A DNA stretch of 64,000 nt from Bacillus aquiflavi (GCF_019915265.1 NZ_CP082780.1:310001-374000); one strand, 5' to 3'; numbered from the stretch's first letter, positions 10,195 to 18,891 are shown. Notes: a model not told the origin generated them from the sequence alone. Numbers and translations: made by a program.

Positions 10195-10240
10195 CCTCTT
10201 CATTCAAGAACAGAATGACTTCTGTTCTTGAATGAAGAGG
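10195..10240. repeat. perfect 21 bp palindromic stem inside the IS3 end
   Basis: CCTCTTCATTCAAGAACAGA(A) at 10195-10215 pairs without mismatch with 10220-10240 around a TGAC loop. It lies between the orfB stop and the left end of the element. The truncated IS3 relative keeps a diverged version at about 12384-12434 with the outer arms (CCTCTTCATTCAA/TTGAATGAAGAGG) intact. A role in stopping transcription into or out of the element is likely but inferred. Confidence 0.85.
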
Positions 10241-10256
10241 AAAAGTGTATCTTGTG

Positions 10257-11090
10257 TTAACTTGCAGCTTTACTAAGGTACATACGTTCGTATTCGGACG
10301 GCGAAAGGTATCCATTGGCCGAATGAATTCTTTTTGAATTATAGAATATTTCGATATATTCATAGATTTCTTTTTTGGCCTGTTCTCTCGTCTTATATTT
10401 AGTTAGATAGATAAGTTCTTTCTTTAGCACACTATGAAAGGATTCAATGCAGGCATTATCATAACAGTTTCCCTTTCTGCTCATGCTTATATCCATCTCA
10501 TACTTAGTCAATTTCTTTTGATAATCTTTTGAACAATATTGGCTGCCGCGATCTGAATGATGAAGAACAGAGCCAAGGGGTGGCTTCTGGCGGTTATATG
10601 CCCGATCCAGAGCGTTAATCACCAACTCTTTTGTCATTGTCTTATCCACGGACCAGCCAACAATTTTGCGAGAAAATAAATCCATTACGCTTGCTAAATA
10701 GAGCCAGCCTTCTGAAGTTGGAATATAAGTGATATCAGCGACCCATACTTTATTCGGTGCATCTACTTTAAATTCTTGATTAAGCTTATTCTCGTAGACT
10801 GGAAGAGAATGCTTTGAATTGGTAGTCGCTTTATATTTTTTAACTGTCTTTGACCGGAGATTCTCTTCTTTCATGATACGAGCTACTGTTTTTTGGCAGA
10901 CAGGCACTCCTTTTCTTTCAAGGTCTTTTGCAATCTTTGGACTTCCATAAAGTCCCCTGGATTCTAAATATGATTTATGAACGTGCTTAACTAAAGTTTT
11001 ATGGCGTTTTGCTTTTTCACTTTCAGGGCGATCCACCCATTTGTGATAGCCGCTTCGGGAAACCTTCATGACCTTGCACATCTTCTCCAC
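10257..11090 (-). CDS. IS3-family transposase OrfB (DDE integrase domain)
   Basis: 277 residues from the first internal ATG; the natural product is probably OrfAB made by -1 frameshifting near 11165, which adds the in-frame stretch up to that point. Motifs in order: HTH_21-like region (SRSGYHKW), first catalytic Asp in WVADITYIP, second in HHSDRGSQYCS, and Glu in NACIESFHSVLKKE, a complete DDE triad. The C-terminus (KRIHSANGYLSPSEYERMY) is typical. All catalytic residues are intact, so the element may still move. Confidence 0.93.
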   Translation of the reverse strand: MEKMCKVMKVSRSGYHKWVDRPESEKAKRHKTLVKHVHKSYLESRGLYGSPKIAKDLERKGVPVCQKTVARIMKEENLRSKTVKKYKATTNSKHSLPVYENKLNQEFKVDAPNKVWVADITYIPTSEGWLYLASVMDLFSRKIVGWSVDKTMTKELVINALDRAYNRQKPPLGSVLHHSDRGSQYCSKDYQKKLTKYEMDISMSRKGNCYDNACIESFHSVLKKELIYLTKYKTREQAKKEIYEYIEIFYNSKRIHSANGYLSPSEYERMYLSKAAS

Positions 11091-11128
11091 ACGGAAAATG
11101 AAGCGATTCTCATAGATGAATGAGAAAA

Positions 11129-11410
11129 TTACCGATGGTCTTTCACGAAGAAGTGCATAGCCTTTTTTAAGATTGCATTCTCCTCCTCAAGATCACGTAG
11201 CCGTTTTTGCATTGCTTTTAATTGTTGAGCTTCTGTCATGTTTGGAAAAGAAGCTTCAATAAACTCTTCACCATATTTCTTTTTCCAATTGTGAATGGTA
11301 TTTGGACTAATACCCAGATCCCTAGCCGTCTGGGCAACCGACTTGTTTTGTTCAATCATCATTTGGACTGTACTTCTTTTAAAATCTTCATCAAATGTTT
11401 GTCTGCTCAT
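11129..11410 (-). CDS. IS3-family transposase OrfA (helix-turn-helix subunit)
   Basis: The 93-residue protein has an N-terminal helix-turn-helix (SVAQTARDLGISPNTIHNWK, about residues 24-43) and a C-terminal leucine-zipper-like helix (EAQQLKAMQKRLRDLEEENA), the standard layout of IS3 OrfA. It binds the element ends. A slippery AAAAAAG (plus coordinates 11162-11168) lies near its 3' end. A -1 shift there enters the frame GYALLRERPSVIF that leads into OrfB, giving the OrfAB fusion that acts as transposase in this family. Confidence 0.92.
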   Translation of the reverse strand: MSRQTFDEDFKRSTVQMMIEQNKSVAQTARDLGISPNTIHNWKKKYGEEFIEASFPNMTEAQQLKAMQKRLRDLEEENAILKKAMHFFVKDHR

Positions 11411-11478
11411 TTGGACACCTCATATTATTAGTTATTTTAATAATAAACTGTGTCTACTTTTGAGTCTAACATCAAAAT

Positions 11479-11696
11479 GATGCTATCTTTAGGAAACATT
11501 TCCCTCAGTATGATATTGTCGGGTTAAAAGGAAAACCTTTAGTTCATCATCATATATTGGTGGTGGTGGTCAAGCAATGGCTATCCCACAACCGTTGCAT
11601 CCGGGGAGTGGAGGAATCCATAATATTGAGAAACGAATAGGTATATGGGGGAAAGATCAGGAAAATGCTGAACGTCTTCAAGTATTTATTAAGTAA
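11479..11696 (+). pseudogene. C-terminal part of copy 5 HNH toxin, beyond the IS3 insertion
   Basis: The frame starting GAT at 11479 reads DAIFRKHFPQYDIVGLKGKP then LVHHHI. After a two-base surplus in the ATATATT near 11553 the next frame gives GGGGQAMAIPQPLHPGSGG and IHNIEKRIGIWGKD to a TAA at 11694-11696. Together with 9840-10140 it forms one HNH nuclease domain of the HHH-(G)-Q type. It is followed closely by its Syd-like immunity gene. Confidence 0.65.
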
Positions 11697-11714
11697 TTTC
11701 TCTGGAGGTATAGC

Positions 11715-12260
11715 ATGGAAATAAAAAAAGCATTAGATCATTATTTCAAAGAACTTATCAGCGTATGGGATAAAAAATACGGTACATATCCTAAAGCGCC
11801 ATGGGATGAAGAGATTGATCCTCTACTGTATTTAAGTAGTCCAGATGAAGAAGAATATGTTTATTGGAAGCCTATTGAAAAAGTTGAATTAGATGACTTT
11901 ACAAAAATTGAAAAAGAACTTGGTATTAATATTCATTATGCAATTAAAGAATATTTTAATTCGTACTGGTTCTTAAACTTACAAGGCTTTTACGGTTCAC
12001 GATTAGTTAATCTTGAACCTGTAGAGCCAGGTAAACCTATATTAAGATTTTTTCAAACAATGAAACGATACGAAGAGAATAACGGGAGAGAATTTAGATA
12101 TATACAAATAGGATTTGCCTCTCCTGAAGATATGGCTATTATCTTTGACAATGAAACAGGGAAGATATTAATAGAGAATTATGAAACAGAAGAAAATGAA
12201 TTTCTTGCTAATTCACTTAGTGAATTGATAAATAATTTAAAAATTGAATGGGAAGTTTAA
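11715..12260 (+). CDS. Syd-like (SUKH superfamily) immunity protein
   Basis: A 181-residue protein with GGAGG before its ATG, 18 bases after the toxin remnant. The opening ALDHYFKELISVWDKKYGTY and the segment INIHYAIKEYFNSYWFLNLQ resemble Syd (SecY-interacting protein), a member of the SUKH superfamily used as immunity protein in polymorphic toxin systems. It is intact although its toxin is broken by IS3, a common situation because losing immunity would expose the cell to sisters with the active toxin. Confidence 0.72.
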   Translation: MEIKKALDHYFKELISVWDKKYGTYPKAPWDEEIDPLLYLSSPDEEEYVYWKPIEKVELDDFTKIEKELGINIHYAIKEYFNSYWFLNLQGFYGSRLVNLEPVEPGKPILRFFQTMKRYEENNGREFRYIQIGFASPEDMAIIFDNETGKILIENYETEENEFLANSLSELINNLKIEWEV

Positions 12261-12339
12261 GGGTATTTCTTTTATATAAACTACTCTATACGGAAATTTG
12301 TTTAAGGGAAATAGAATGGGTTTGGAATTAAGTCAATAT

Positions 12340-12790
12340 AGTAGACAATTTTTTTTTTTTTACCGCGCTTTCGCCTGGTGGCCTCTTCATTCAAATACAG
12401 AGTTAGACCTGTTCTGTACTTGAATGAAGAGGAAATAGACGGTTAGTATTTAACGTGCAACCCCACGTTGGTACATACGTTTCGTATTCAGAAGGCAATA
12501 AATAGCCATTGGCTGAATCTGAATGAATTTTTTTGAGTTTTAGAATATGATATATTCATAGATTTCTTTTTTGGCCTGTTCTTCGTTTTGTATTTGGTTA
12601 AAAAAATAAGCTCTTTCTTCGATATATTATAGAACGATTCTATACATGCATTGTCATAACAAATTCCTTTCCTACTCATGCTTACATCCATTGCGTATGA
12701 TTTCAACTTAGCTTGATCATCCATAGAACAGTACTGGCTGCCACGCTCAGAATGATGAAGAATAGATCCTCTATGTAGCTGATGGCGCAT
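12340..12790 (-). mobile_element. truncated IS3-family element (3' part of orfB and one end)
   Basis: The left part repeats the layout of the complete IS3: GTAGACA end, CCGCGCTTTCGC, imperfect palindrome, then the minus-strand 3' half of orfB with SERGSQYCS and the DDE glutamate region NACIESFYN. The remaining frame (12488-12790, 100 residues) has mutated residues and a shifted C-terminus. The element stops inside orfB near 12790, where debris of a further toxin copy begins. Confidence 0.8.
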
Positions 12791-12804
12791 GTAAAGGTGC
12801 TTAT

Positions 12805-13575
12805 TGAACGTCTAATATCTAAACTAATTGAAACCAATTAGTTTAAAAGAAGAAGCTGATCTACGTTGATAGATACATAGATAGGCTGCGATACAATTTA
12901 TCCAAGACCCTATTCGTATAGCGGAAACTGTCGCACAGGTTATGACCGATTCAGTTGAACAAGAAGGCATCATGTACGCAACTGGTTCTGCCTTGCCATC
13001 GCTCATTCCAAGCACCTTAGCTTTAAAAGGAGTAAAAGGTCTTTCTAGCGTAAAGAGTCCAGAAAAATCGCCGAAAGTAAACAACAGTAAACCATACAGC
13101 AAAGAATTTATCCAAGAAAAGATCAATGCAGCAAAAGCAGAATTGGGCAAGGTGAAAGTCCCTGTACTTTATCGAGAGCAACTGTCGACAGGCTATTCTT
13201 CTATGCCAATTGTTTGAATGGGAACAAAGCCGCTTGGTAATATTCGTCTGCAAATGTTTTCGGTGAAGAGTGAAGGTAGGGAGGTAACTAAGGGTACGGG
13301 AAATAATAAGCATTTAGATGATTTACCTAGAATAAAAAAAATTGAAGTGAACTTTAATAGAAAGGAAATGTTGAGTCAATCCAGCTACCTTAGTAAGTTC
13401 CGATTTTGTTTTCGAAAATAAAACTTGAAGTGAACATCCAAACTATGATTATCCAAAAAAATATTGAGGAATTAGAAGTAGAGATACCAAAAAACCGAAA
13501 AGCTATCATAATGTGCCAACTGAAGAAGAGATTAGGCGTTATTATGAAGTTATCTGGAAAGTCAAAAAATCTCAA
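12805..13575 (+). pseudogene. LXG-type toxin, copy 6: diverged, broken trunk with decayed tip
   Basis: Trunk homology is recognisable from about 12810 and is close from the GCTGCGATACAATTTATCC near 12885 to the joint at about 13245 (the joint is altered to RLQMFSVKS). Stops and shifts interrupt it, including a TGA at 13215. It differs from copies 1-5 at more positions (for example an ALK insertion near 13020), so it is an older duplicate. The tip after 13270 is in pieces (DLPRIKKIEVNFNRKEML, later YHNVPTEEEIRRYYEVIWKV near 13510) and I recognise no toxin family. No immunity gene follows. Confidence 0.65.
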
Positions 13576-13870
13576 GAGCTGAATTATTAGAACGCTTCTT
13601 TACAAGGGTTGTTCATTAATAAAAGCTTACAAATAGAGATTTTGACCGATAATTGAGGAAAAGGGCTGAATTGTCCCTTTTCCCGATTCTTATATAGAAA
13701 AACGCCATGCATTAATATATTTGAATCCTTATGAAATAAGAAGTACACAGAACTGTTTTCATAATCAAAATAAAGAGATAGTTGGATACCCGAAACTTTC
13801 TATAGGGATAATACCAGCATAGCTGTTACTATCTCTATTAGCGACTTTTTAAGTGATTATGGCGGGTGGA
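13576..13870. other. gene-free stretch after the toxin array
   Basis: About 300 AT-rich bases with no supported gene, RNA or repeat. It marks the edge between the toxin region and the GC-richer RidA gene. Confidence 0.5.
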
Positions 13871-14254
13871 TTAGTCCGTGTGTGCGACGGCGCTGATTTC
13901 GATCAGTTGCTCAGGGGATGCCAAGTAAGTCACACCGATGAGACTGCCGGCCGGCCGATGTTGTCCCACGTATTCCTTGAACAGCCGGACGACTGGCTCG
14001 AAATGCTCTTGCGCGTTTGTCAGATAGATCTCCACATAAGCAAGATTGGACTTCGTAACACTAAACCCTGCCAGTACGCGATCAAGATTTTCCAGCGTTT
14101 GCCGGGTCTGTGCTTCGATATCGCCTTTGCCGATAAATGCACCCTCCATATCGTGGGAAAATTGTCCCGAAATGTAGATAGTTCCGTTGACGCTGTAACC
14201 TTGAGTAATACCGTGATCCCAAAGACCGTGATTGTAGATTTTAACGTTAGTCAT
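13871..14254 (-). CDS. RidA/YjgF-family enamine/imine deaminase
   Basis: The 127-residue length and the motifs VNGTIYISGQFSHDMEG near the N-terminus, ENLDRVLAGFSVTKSNLAYV in the middle and a C-terminal PEQLIEISAVA are those of the YjgF/YER057c/UK114 family, which hydrolyse reactive enamines and imines made by PLP enzymes. The usual C-terminal Arg is replaced by the family variant in RPAGSLIGV. AAAGGAG precedes the ATG. The gene is visibly GC-richer than its neighbours, suggesting recent transfer. It is divergent from an HxlR regulator with a gap of about 100 bases, so it is likely controlled by it. Confidence 0.88.
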   Translation of the reverse strand: MTNVKIYNHGLWDHGITQGYSVNGTIYISGQFSHDMEGAFIGKGDIEAQTRQTLENLDRVLAGFSVTKSNLAYVEIYLTNAQEHFEPVVRLFKEYVGQHRPAGSLIGVTYLASPEQLIEISAVAHTD

Positions 14255-14358
14255 TTTTTTCTCTCCTTTACTTTAAAGTAAGGTCAGTATAAAATAAACG
14301 CAAACAAAAAAATAGTACGCACTTTTTTGATAGGTACTATCAGAAAGGATAGTAAAAA

Positions 14359-14724
14359 ATGAGTATGGCTGACTATAAAGAGAAAGGTAATATTCAGGAG
14401 ACACCCTTTGGTTATACATTGTCAGTGATTGGTGGAAAATGGAAAATGCTTATTATTTACCTTCTGGCAGAAAAACAACCTGTTCGCTTTAATGATTTGA
14501 AAAGACAAATAGGAGCTATTACCTTTAAAACATTGAGTTCACAGCTTAAAGATTTGGAAGCGGATGGCATGGTGAGACGGAAAGAGTATCCTCAAATTCC
14601 CCCTAAAGTCGAGTACAGTCTCACAGATAAAGCTGAAACTCTATTACCAATCTTGGAACAGTTATGTGAGTGGGGAGAAAAAAACCAAAATAAAAAAGCC
14701 TCCATTCATCGGAAAAAAATATAA
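14359..14724 (+). CDS. HxlR-family transcriptional regulator
   Basis: A 121-residue winged-helix protein with the HxlR hallmark TLSVIGGKWKMLIIYLL after a short N-terminal arm, then VRFNDLKRQIGAITFKTLSS as recognition helix region and a wing ending in PPKVEYSLTDKAETLLPILE. HxlR proteins act as dimers and commonly respond to oxidants or electrophiles. It probably regulates the divergent RidA gene through the region 14255-14358. A strong hairpin terminates it. Confidence 0.92.
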   Translation: MSMADYKEKGNIQETPFGYTLSVIGGKWKMLIIYLLAEKQPVRFNDLKRQIGAITFKTLSSQLKDLEADGMVRRKEYPQIPPKVEYSLTDKAETLLPILEQLCEWGEKNQNKKASIHRKKI

Positions 14725-14738
14725 GTTGAAAGTATTTC

Positions 14739-14771
14739 ATCATCCCCACCCGTTTGACGGGTGGGGATGAT
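14739..14771. terminator. strong Rho-independent terminator after the HxlR gene
   Basis: ATCATCCCCACCCGT pairs perfectly with ACGGGTGGGGATGAT around a three-base loop, followed by TTTTCC. The GC-rich 15-bp stem is unusual for this AT-rich region. Confidence 0.85.
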
Positions 14772-15272
14772 TTTCCTTATTGGGTAGTAGAGGTGGTTCG
14801 ATAGGCTGGAGGAGACATCTCTTTTTTCGCTGTATAAAGTATCATACTCAAATCCGATAGCACGTATAATTTCATTCAAGCTCATACCTGTGTGAGTTTG
14901 AAGATCCCCCGCATGGCTTTCCTGCATCAAGAATAATTGCATATTTTTAATTCCCTTATGGATTTTTCCTTTTGTTTGTTAGCAAAAACACAATAAGAGT
15001 TCTCATACATTCTCAACATAGAAAACAATATTATTTTTCATCTTCATTATTTTCCCATGTAATTACATCACCCATCAAAGAAAGCACTTGACCGCTTCCT
15101 TTTCACCAACCAACTTGTAAGCTATAATATATCAGTCAATGAGCTGAAAAGACTTAAGAGAATCCTAACGTAATCATTCTAGGATGGAAGATTAAAATTA
15201 AATAACGATTCTTACAATAAAAGGGTACATCCAACGAACCATTTTTTTGACTGTTAGATGCCACTCTTACCG
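14772..15272. other. stretch with no confident gene
   Basis: A minus-strand frame (14706-14942, 78 residues) overlaps the terminator and has no family signature. I do not support it as a gene. The rest is AT-rich with no clear feature. Confidence 0.4.
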
Positions 15273-15476
15273 TTAATCTTCGCTTACCTTTTTTCGAAAG
15301 ATTGGTATGCTTTTAATGATAAAAAACAAAACAACTCCCAAAATAGAATAATAAGGAAATAAATGAAAATCAGTACCAATTTGCTTTCCTATGTTTCTGT
15401 AAAATTTTTCTACTTCGAGATAGTTTTGAACGGCTTTTAGTTTTTCTTCAAATGAAAATTTCTCCTTAAAAAACAC
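15273..15476 (-). CDS. small protein with one C-terminal membrane segment
   Basis: 67 residues starting at GTG, with only a weak GAAGG site. The first half, KEKFSFEEKLKAVQNYL, resembles the opening of IS3/IS150-type OrfA proteins; the second half has a single hydrophobic helix (SILGVVLFFIIKSIPIF). It could be a genuine small membrane protein or transposase debris read through. Function unknown. Confidence 0.35.
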   Translation of the reverse strand: MFFKEKFSFEEKLKAVQNYLEVEKFYRNIGKQIGTDFHLFPYYSILGVVLFFIIKSIPIFRKKVSED

Positions 15477-15545
15477 ACCTTCAATTATTTGTTATGTCTA
15501 ACAATTAAGGTGGTAGTTCACTTTTATAGCAGGGACTGTTTCACA

Positions 15546-16319
15546 TTAATTTTTGTTTATCCAGTATTGTGTGCATTCCTTATTTCGTTTCATAAAACCG
15601 TATTCAATTAAATATCGTCGAATGGTTGCATAGTCATGATAGATAGGCTGAAGTATGTCATTGACTTCTTTCTCTGAATAAACTTTATCAGAGTCGAAAC
15701 GACTAATTATATGTTGTAAAATAACAATTTTACGCTTTTCTTTGCTTGGGAAGTTTGCAAGCGATCCATCAAGCCCCTGTTTAAAATAAGTGGATAAAAT
15801 TTTTTCTCTTTCTTCATGTGTTATTGCATAACGTTCGTCAACCATTTTTGCCTCCTTATGAAAGTGAATGAATTCCTCTTTGTCTTTTTTCTTGCCAGCA
15901 CTTTTTGAAAGTTGCATCATAATTGCTAGAAAAATTTTTGCTTGTTTTTCTTTTTCTTTGAATTTAAATCTATGATTTCGAATCGTCGAAGTGCTGCCTA
16001 CATTCAACTTTTTTACGATGTCTTTATCATTTAAGCCCTGTTTAAAATATTGCAGAAGTTCTTTTTGATGATCGGATAAGCCTGTGTATTTCTTATTCAT
16101 GTTTAATAATTGCTCAAATGTAGAACTATGTGATTCCTCAATATGATGAATAATTGCTTTCCTAGCTTCGTATAAAGCATTGTCTACCGGATACACGATT
16201 CCAGCTTCAAAATGTTTATTGCAAAAGAGACAGATATATTTTTCTGTTACTGGATCAAACGCATATCCGTTCGCCAGTTCTTCTACTGTTGCATTCCAAA
16301 ATAAATCATCGTTTGCCAT
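15546..16319 (-). CDS. DUF2087 regulator with zinc-finger-like N-terminus and LuxR-type helix-turn-helix
   Basis: I place the start at the ATG at 16319 because GGTGGTGAG lies just before it; the frame is open to a GTG at 16331. In order: a CLFC...HIEESH zinc-finger-like unit (about residues 30-65), a helix-turn-helix LSDHQKELLQYFKQGLNDKD with STSTIRNHRFKFKEK, a charged linker, and the C-terminal DUF2087 domain (ILSTYFKQGLDGSLANFPSK to the end). DUF2087 proteins are bacterial transcription regulators of unknown signal. It stands alone, with no partner gene in the same direction. Confidence 0.82.
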   Translation of the reverse strand: MANDDLFWNATVEELANGYAFDPVTEKYICLFCNKHFEAGIVYPVDNALYEARKAIIHHIEESHSSTFEQLLNMNKKYTGLSDHQKELLQYFKQGLNDKDIVKKLNVGSTSTIRNHRFKFKEKEKQAKIFLAIMMQLSKSAGKKKDKEEFIHFHKEAKMVDERYAITHEEREKILSTYFKQGLDGSLANFPSKEKRKIVILQHIISRFDSDKVYSEKEVNDILQPIYHDYATIRRYLIEYGFMKRNKECTQYWINKN

Positions 16320-16756
16320 ATTGCTCACCACCTTTTAGATGAATTGATTGTTCATGTCTTATTTCCATTAAAACTTTCAAAATGTTATATAAACCCCTTT
16401 ATTAAAATGGGAAACATAAAAGTAATTTGTTTACTTATTATATAGACATTAATATTATTTGTCTAGTTAATAGTGGAACTTTTTAACATAAAAGAAGATT
16501 TTCCACACCTTCATCCATTTTTATATCTTTTTATAGCAGCAATAATAATCAAGAAGAAGCATATTATCTTAAACTTACTAAAAGAGGAAAAATGACCGGT
16601 GCAAGTATTGTGATCTTTTCATTATCGCTATTAAGGAAAATAATGAACCAGCTTGAACTATATTACAAAAGGTGAAATAAGCTTTATATAAAACGACAAA
16701 GGAAAGAAACAAGCCAATTTCTTCAAAGGATATGGGATATTTTTGTAAATGAAGAG
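16320..16756. other. intergenic stretch with possible MarR-like debris
   Basis: About 440 bases. A short plus-strand frame around 16555-16675 reads YLKLTKRGKMTGASIVIFSL without a start or a complete domain. It may be the end of a lost MarR-type regulator. Nothing else is supported. Confidence 0.3.
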
Positions 16757-16891
16757 CTAGTTAAAATCGTTCGTTCTTTCCATTATGTAAAACAATAAAC
16801 CGATTATTAAAATAATTGGTACTATGATTATGATTAATACCCATGTCAGGCAACCCCATTTAGCTGTTTTTTTACTTTCATCGCTGTTCAT
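16757..16891 (-). CDS. 44-residue single-pass membrane protein
   Basis: The ATG at 16891 has GGGGAGAGG at ideal distance. The product starts with a charged, soluble N-terminus (MNSDESKKTAKWGCL) and continues into a long hydrophobic helix (VLIIIIVPIILIIGLLF) with a short charged tail. It is a small membrane protein of unknown role. A longer frame extends upstream, but only this start has a ribosome site. Confidence 0.55.
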   Translation of the reverse strand: MNSDESKKTAKWGCLTWVLIIIIVPIILIIGLLFYIMERTNDFN

Positions 16892-16991
16892 TTGTCCTCT
16901 CCCCGTTAAAACTTCATTGCTGTTAAAAAGGCTTGGAGCTATATGCCTTATCAGTATTAATAATGATGGAGTAACCCCCGAAATGCTACTT

Positions 16992-17064
16992 GAAAATGCT
17001 CGTCGGCAGAGGCGCACCGTACAAGGTGGAAGCATAATGGAATAAGTACTTGTAAGCTTACAAC
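16992..17064 (+). repeat. dispersed repeat, copy D (diverged)
   Basis: The stretch beginning GAAAATGCTCGTC and continuing GGCGCACCGTACAAGGTGGA aligns with the repeats at 57119-57194 (inverted), 62004-62082 and 62648-62730. This is the most diverged copy, and no terminator follows it. Confidence 0.5.
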
Positions 17065-17400
17065 GAAGAATGCGAGCGTTTGTCACCATTCTGGTACTAA
17101 TATAACAAGATCTTAGTGCTGTTTTTATGTAAGAAGGAAAACAATGAATTCAGAATGTTCCTATACTTTTTAGATGTTTTTAATAAAATATTTCTACCTA
17201 TATTTTTTTATTACGGATTTTCCAATATGGGTAACTTCAAAAATGGCAATGAGCTATTATTTTTGACAATTAATTTAATATTCCCTTTTCTATCTTAATA
17301 AAATCAAAAAATCCCCCTATTTTTGATAAAATAGTAGAAAAAGAGAATTTCTTGTGCTAGTGATTAGTTTGGATAAAGGATACTAAGAAAGGTGATGCAT

Positions 17401-18891
17401 GTGGAGCGTTTTCCATCAAAACGTGTGAAAGAAGCGACGTACTTAACAGCGGAAAAGGCTTGGAGTTATCGAGCCATATTACGTTATTTTTATTTACAGC
17501 ATGAGCGAATGCGAGATTTTTTGTTTCCTGAAGAGATATTAGTGTATTTAAAGAATGACTATGCTTTCCACTTATATGAAATGGACGAGCTTCACCAAGA
17601 TTTAGACACGTTAGTGAGATGGGGAAACTTAATCGCTCGTCAAGAATTAGGGAAGTCGAAGACGATTGAAGAATTTAAGAAAAAAAGGTTTCGTTATCAA
17701 TGCACCCCTTACACAGTAGAATTTGAACGAATGTTAATCCAACTTGAGGGGATGGGGGAATCATTTGGGGGCTCCTTAGAAAAAAAGCAGTTTGAAAGAT
17801 TTTATCAAGTACTTCTTCGGATAGAAACAGTTGTCCAACGTAAAACGTTTGAAGTAGATGAAGAGTGTGCGCAGATCTGGAATGATGTATTAACATATTT
17901 TCGGCAAATTACACAAAACACGTCTGATTATATCGCTTATATTAACAGTGAAGAAGTCGAAGAACGAATGCAAACAGACACCTTTCTTATATACAAAGAT
18001 CAATTTACGATATATTTACGTGATTTTATTATAGGGCTGCAAAGTACAGCACTACAAACACAAGAGCTATTATCATCCTTGCCAATAGAAGTGATGTATC
18101 CTTTTTTTCGCCAAGTTATTCGTCATCAACAGCAAACATTTCGCTTTTCAGATAAAATAGCAGAGGCAACGAAAGAAGAAGTTTCATGTAAAGAATTGGC
18201 TGAGAAATGGAAAAGCATCGTATCATGGTTTTTAGGCAATGAACATGGTGAAAGCGAGTTTGAAATGCTTGAAGCGAGAACAAGTGAGGCGATTCGCAGA
18301 ATTACTCGTGTTGTCCAGCGATTAGGAGAGCGGCATCAGTATTTTCGCAGTAGGAAAAAAGACTATATGCATTTAGCAAAATGGTTTGCTGGGATGGAAA
18401 ATATTGAGGGTGCCCATGAATTATCATCTGTTGTTTTCGGAGTATTTCATACGCGCCATTTTCTTGGAGATCATGTGCCGACAGAAGATATTTATATGGA
18501 TGTATGGGAAGAAGCGCCAATGATTCATGAGACAAAGCCGAGAATAAGAGGTTATCGCGAAAAAACAAAAGCAGGTTCAGTGCAGAGTAACAAACAAAAA
18601 AAGGAAGAAATGAGAAGAAAGCATCTGAAGGAACAAAAGAAGGAAAAGGACTTAATCGAAAAATATATTGATGAAGGGGTTATCCACCTTGATAAATTAT
18701 CGAATGTTGAAAGCTCTGTTCGAAAAATATTTCTCCTTTGGATCGGCAAAGCAATGGGAAGACAAGATCATATAATCAAAACAGAATTTGGGAGAGATGT
18801 TCAAGTAGAAATAGATCCAAAACAAAAGATTCTGCTTCATTCAGTCGATGGTGTACTAGAAATGCCAAAAGTCGTGTTACGTTTTCTATAA
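17401..18891 (+). CDS. jetA: Wadjet subunit JetA (DUF2397, kleisin-like)
   Basis: 496 residues from the GTG at 17401, which sits behind AAGAAAGGTGAT; an ATG two codons upstream lies inside that site. The protein is largely helical, with a winged-helix-like N-terminus (AEKAWSYRAILRYFYLQHER), a long central region rich in Gln/Glu and a C-terminal beta part after a Lys/Glu-rich linker (residues about 400-430). Length and position match DUF2397/TIGR02677 proteins, first gene of the four-gene Wadjet cassette. In Wadjet this subunit links the SMC-like heads, as kleisin MksF/MukF does. The following gene starts 28 bases later. Confidence 0.88.
   Translation: MERFPSKRVKEATYLTAEKAWSYRAILRYFYLQHERMRDFLFPEEILVYLKNDYAFHLYEMDELHQDLDTLVRWGNLIARQELGKSKTIEEFKKKRFRYQCTPYTVEFERMLIQLEGMGESFGGSLEKKQFERFYQVLLRIETVVQRKTFEVDEECAQIWNDVLTYFRQITQNTSDYIAYINSEEVEERMQTDTFLIYKDQFTIYLRDFIIGLQSTALQTQELLSSLPIEVMYPFFRQVIRHQQQTFRFSDKIAEATKEEVSCKELAEKWKSIVSWFLGNEHGESEFEMLEARTSEAIRRITRVVQRLGERHQYFRSRKKDYMHLAKWFAGMENIEGAHELSSVVFGVFHTRHFLGDHVPTEDIYMDVWEEAPMIHETKPRIRGYREKTKAGSVQSNKQKKEEMRRKHLKEQKKEKDLIEKYIDEGVIHLDKLSNVESSVRKIFLLWIGKAMGRQDHIIKTEFGRDVQVEIDPKQKILLHSVDGVLEMPKVVLRFL

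Larger units (their letters stand above)
10140..11458 (-). mobile_element. IS3-family insertion sequence, complete
   Basis: The element is bounded by inverted AAGTAGACACA / TGTGTCTACTT ends and carries two overlapping minus-strand frames, orfA and orfB. A second, truncated relative lies at 12340-12790. The insertion splits the copy 5 HNH toxin. I could not define a clean target-site duplication: the left flank ends around GGTCAAT and the right flank starts GAGTCTAAC. Confidence 0.88.

Noticed and set aside
1-13575. CRISPR array or tandem satellite as explanation of the long repeats
   Set aside because: Repeats are coding, hundreds of bases long and separated by different genes.
14706-14942. 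Minus-strand 78-residue frame downstream of the HxlR gene
   Set aside because: Runs through the strong terminator hairpin at 14739-14771 and resembles no family; weak start site.
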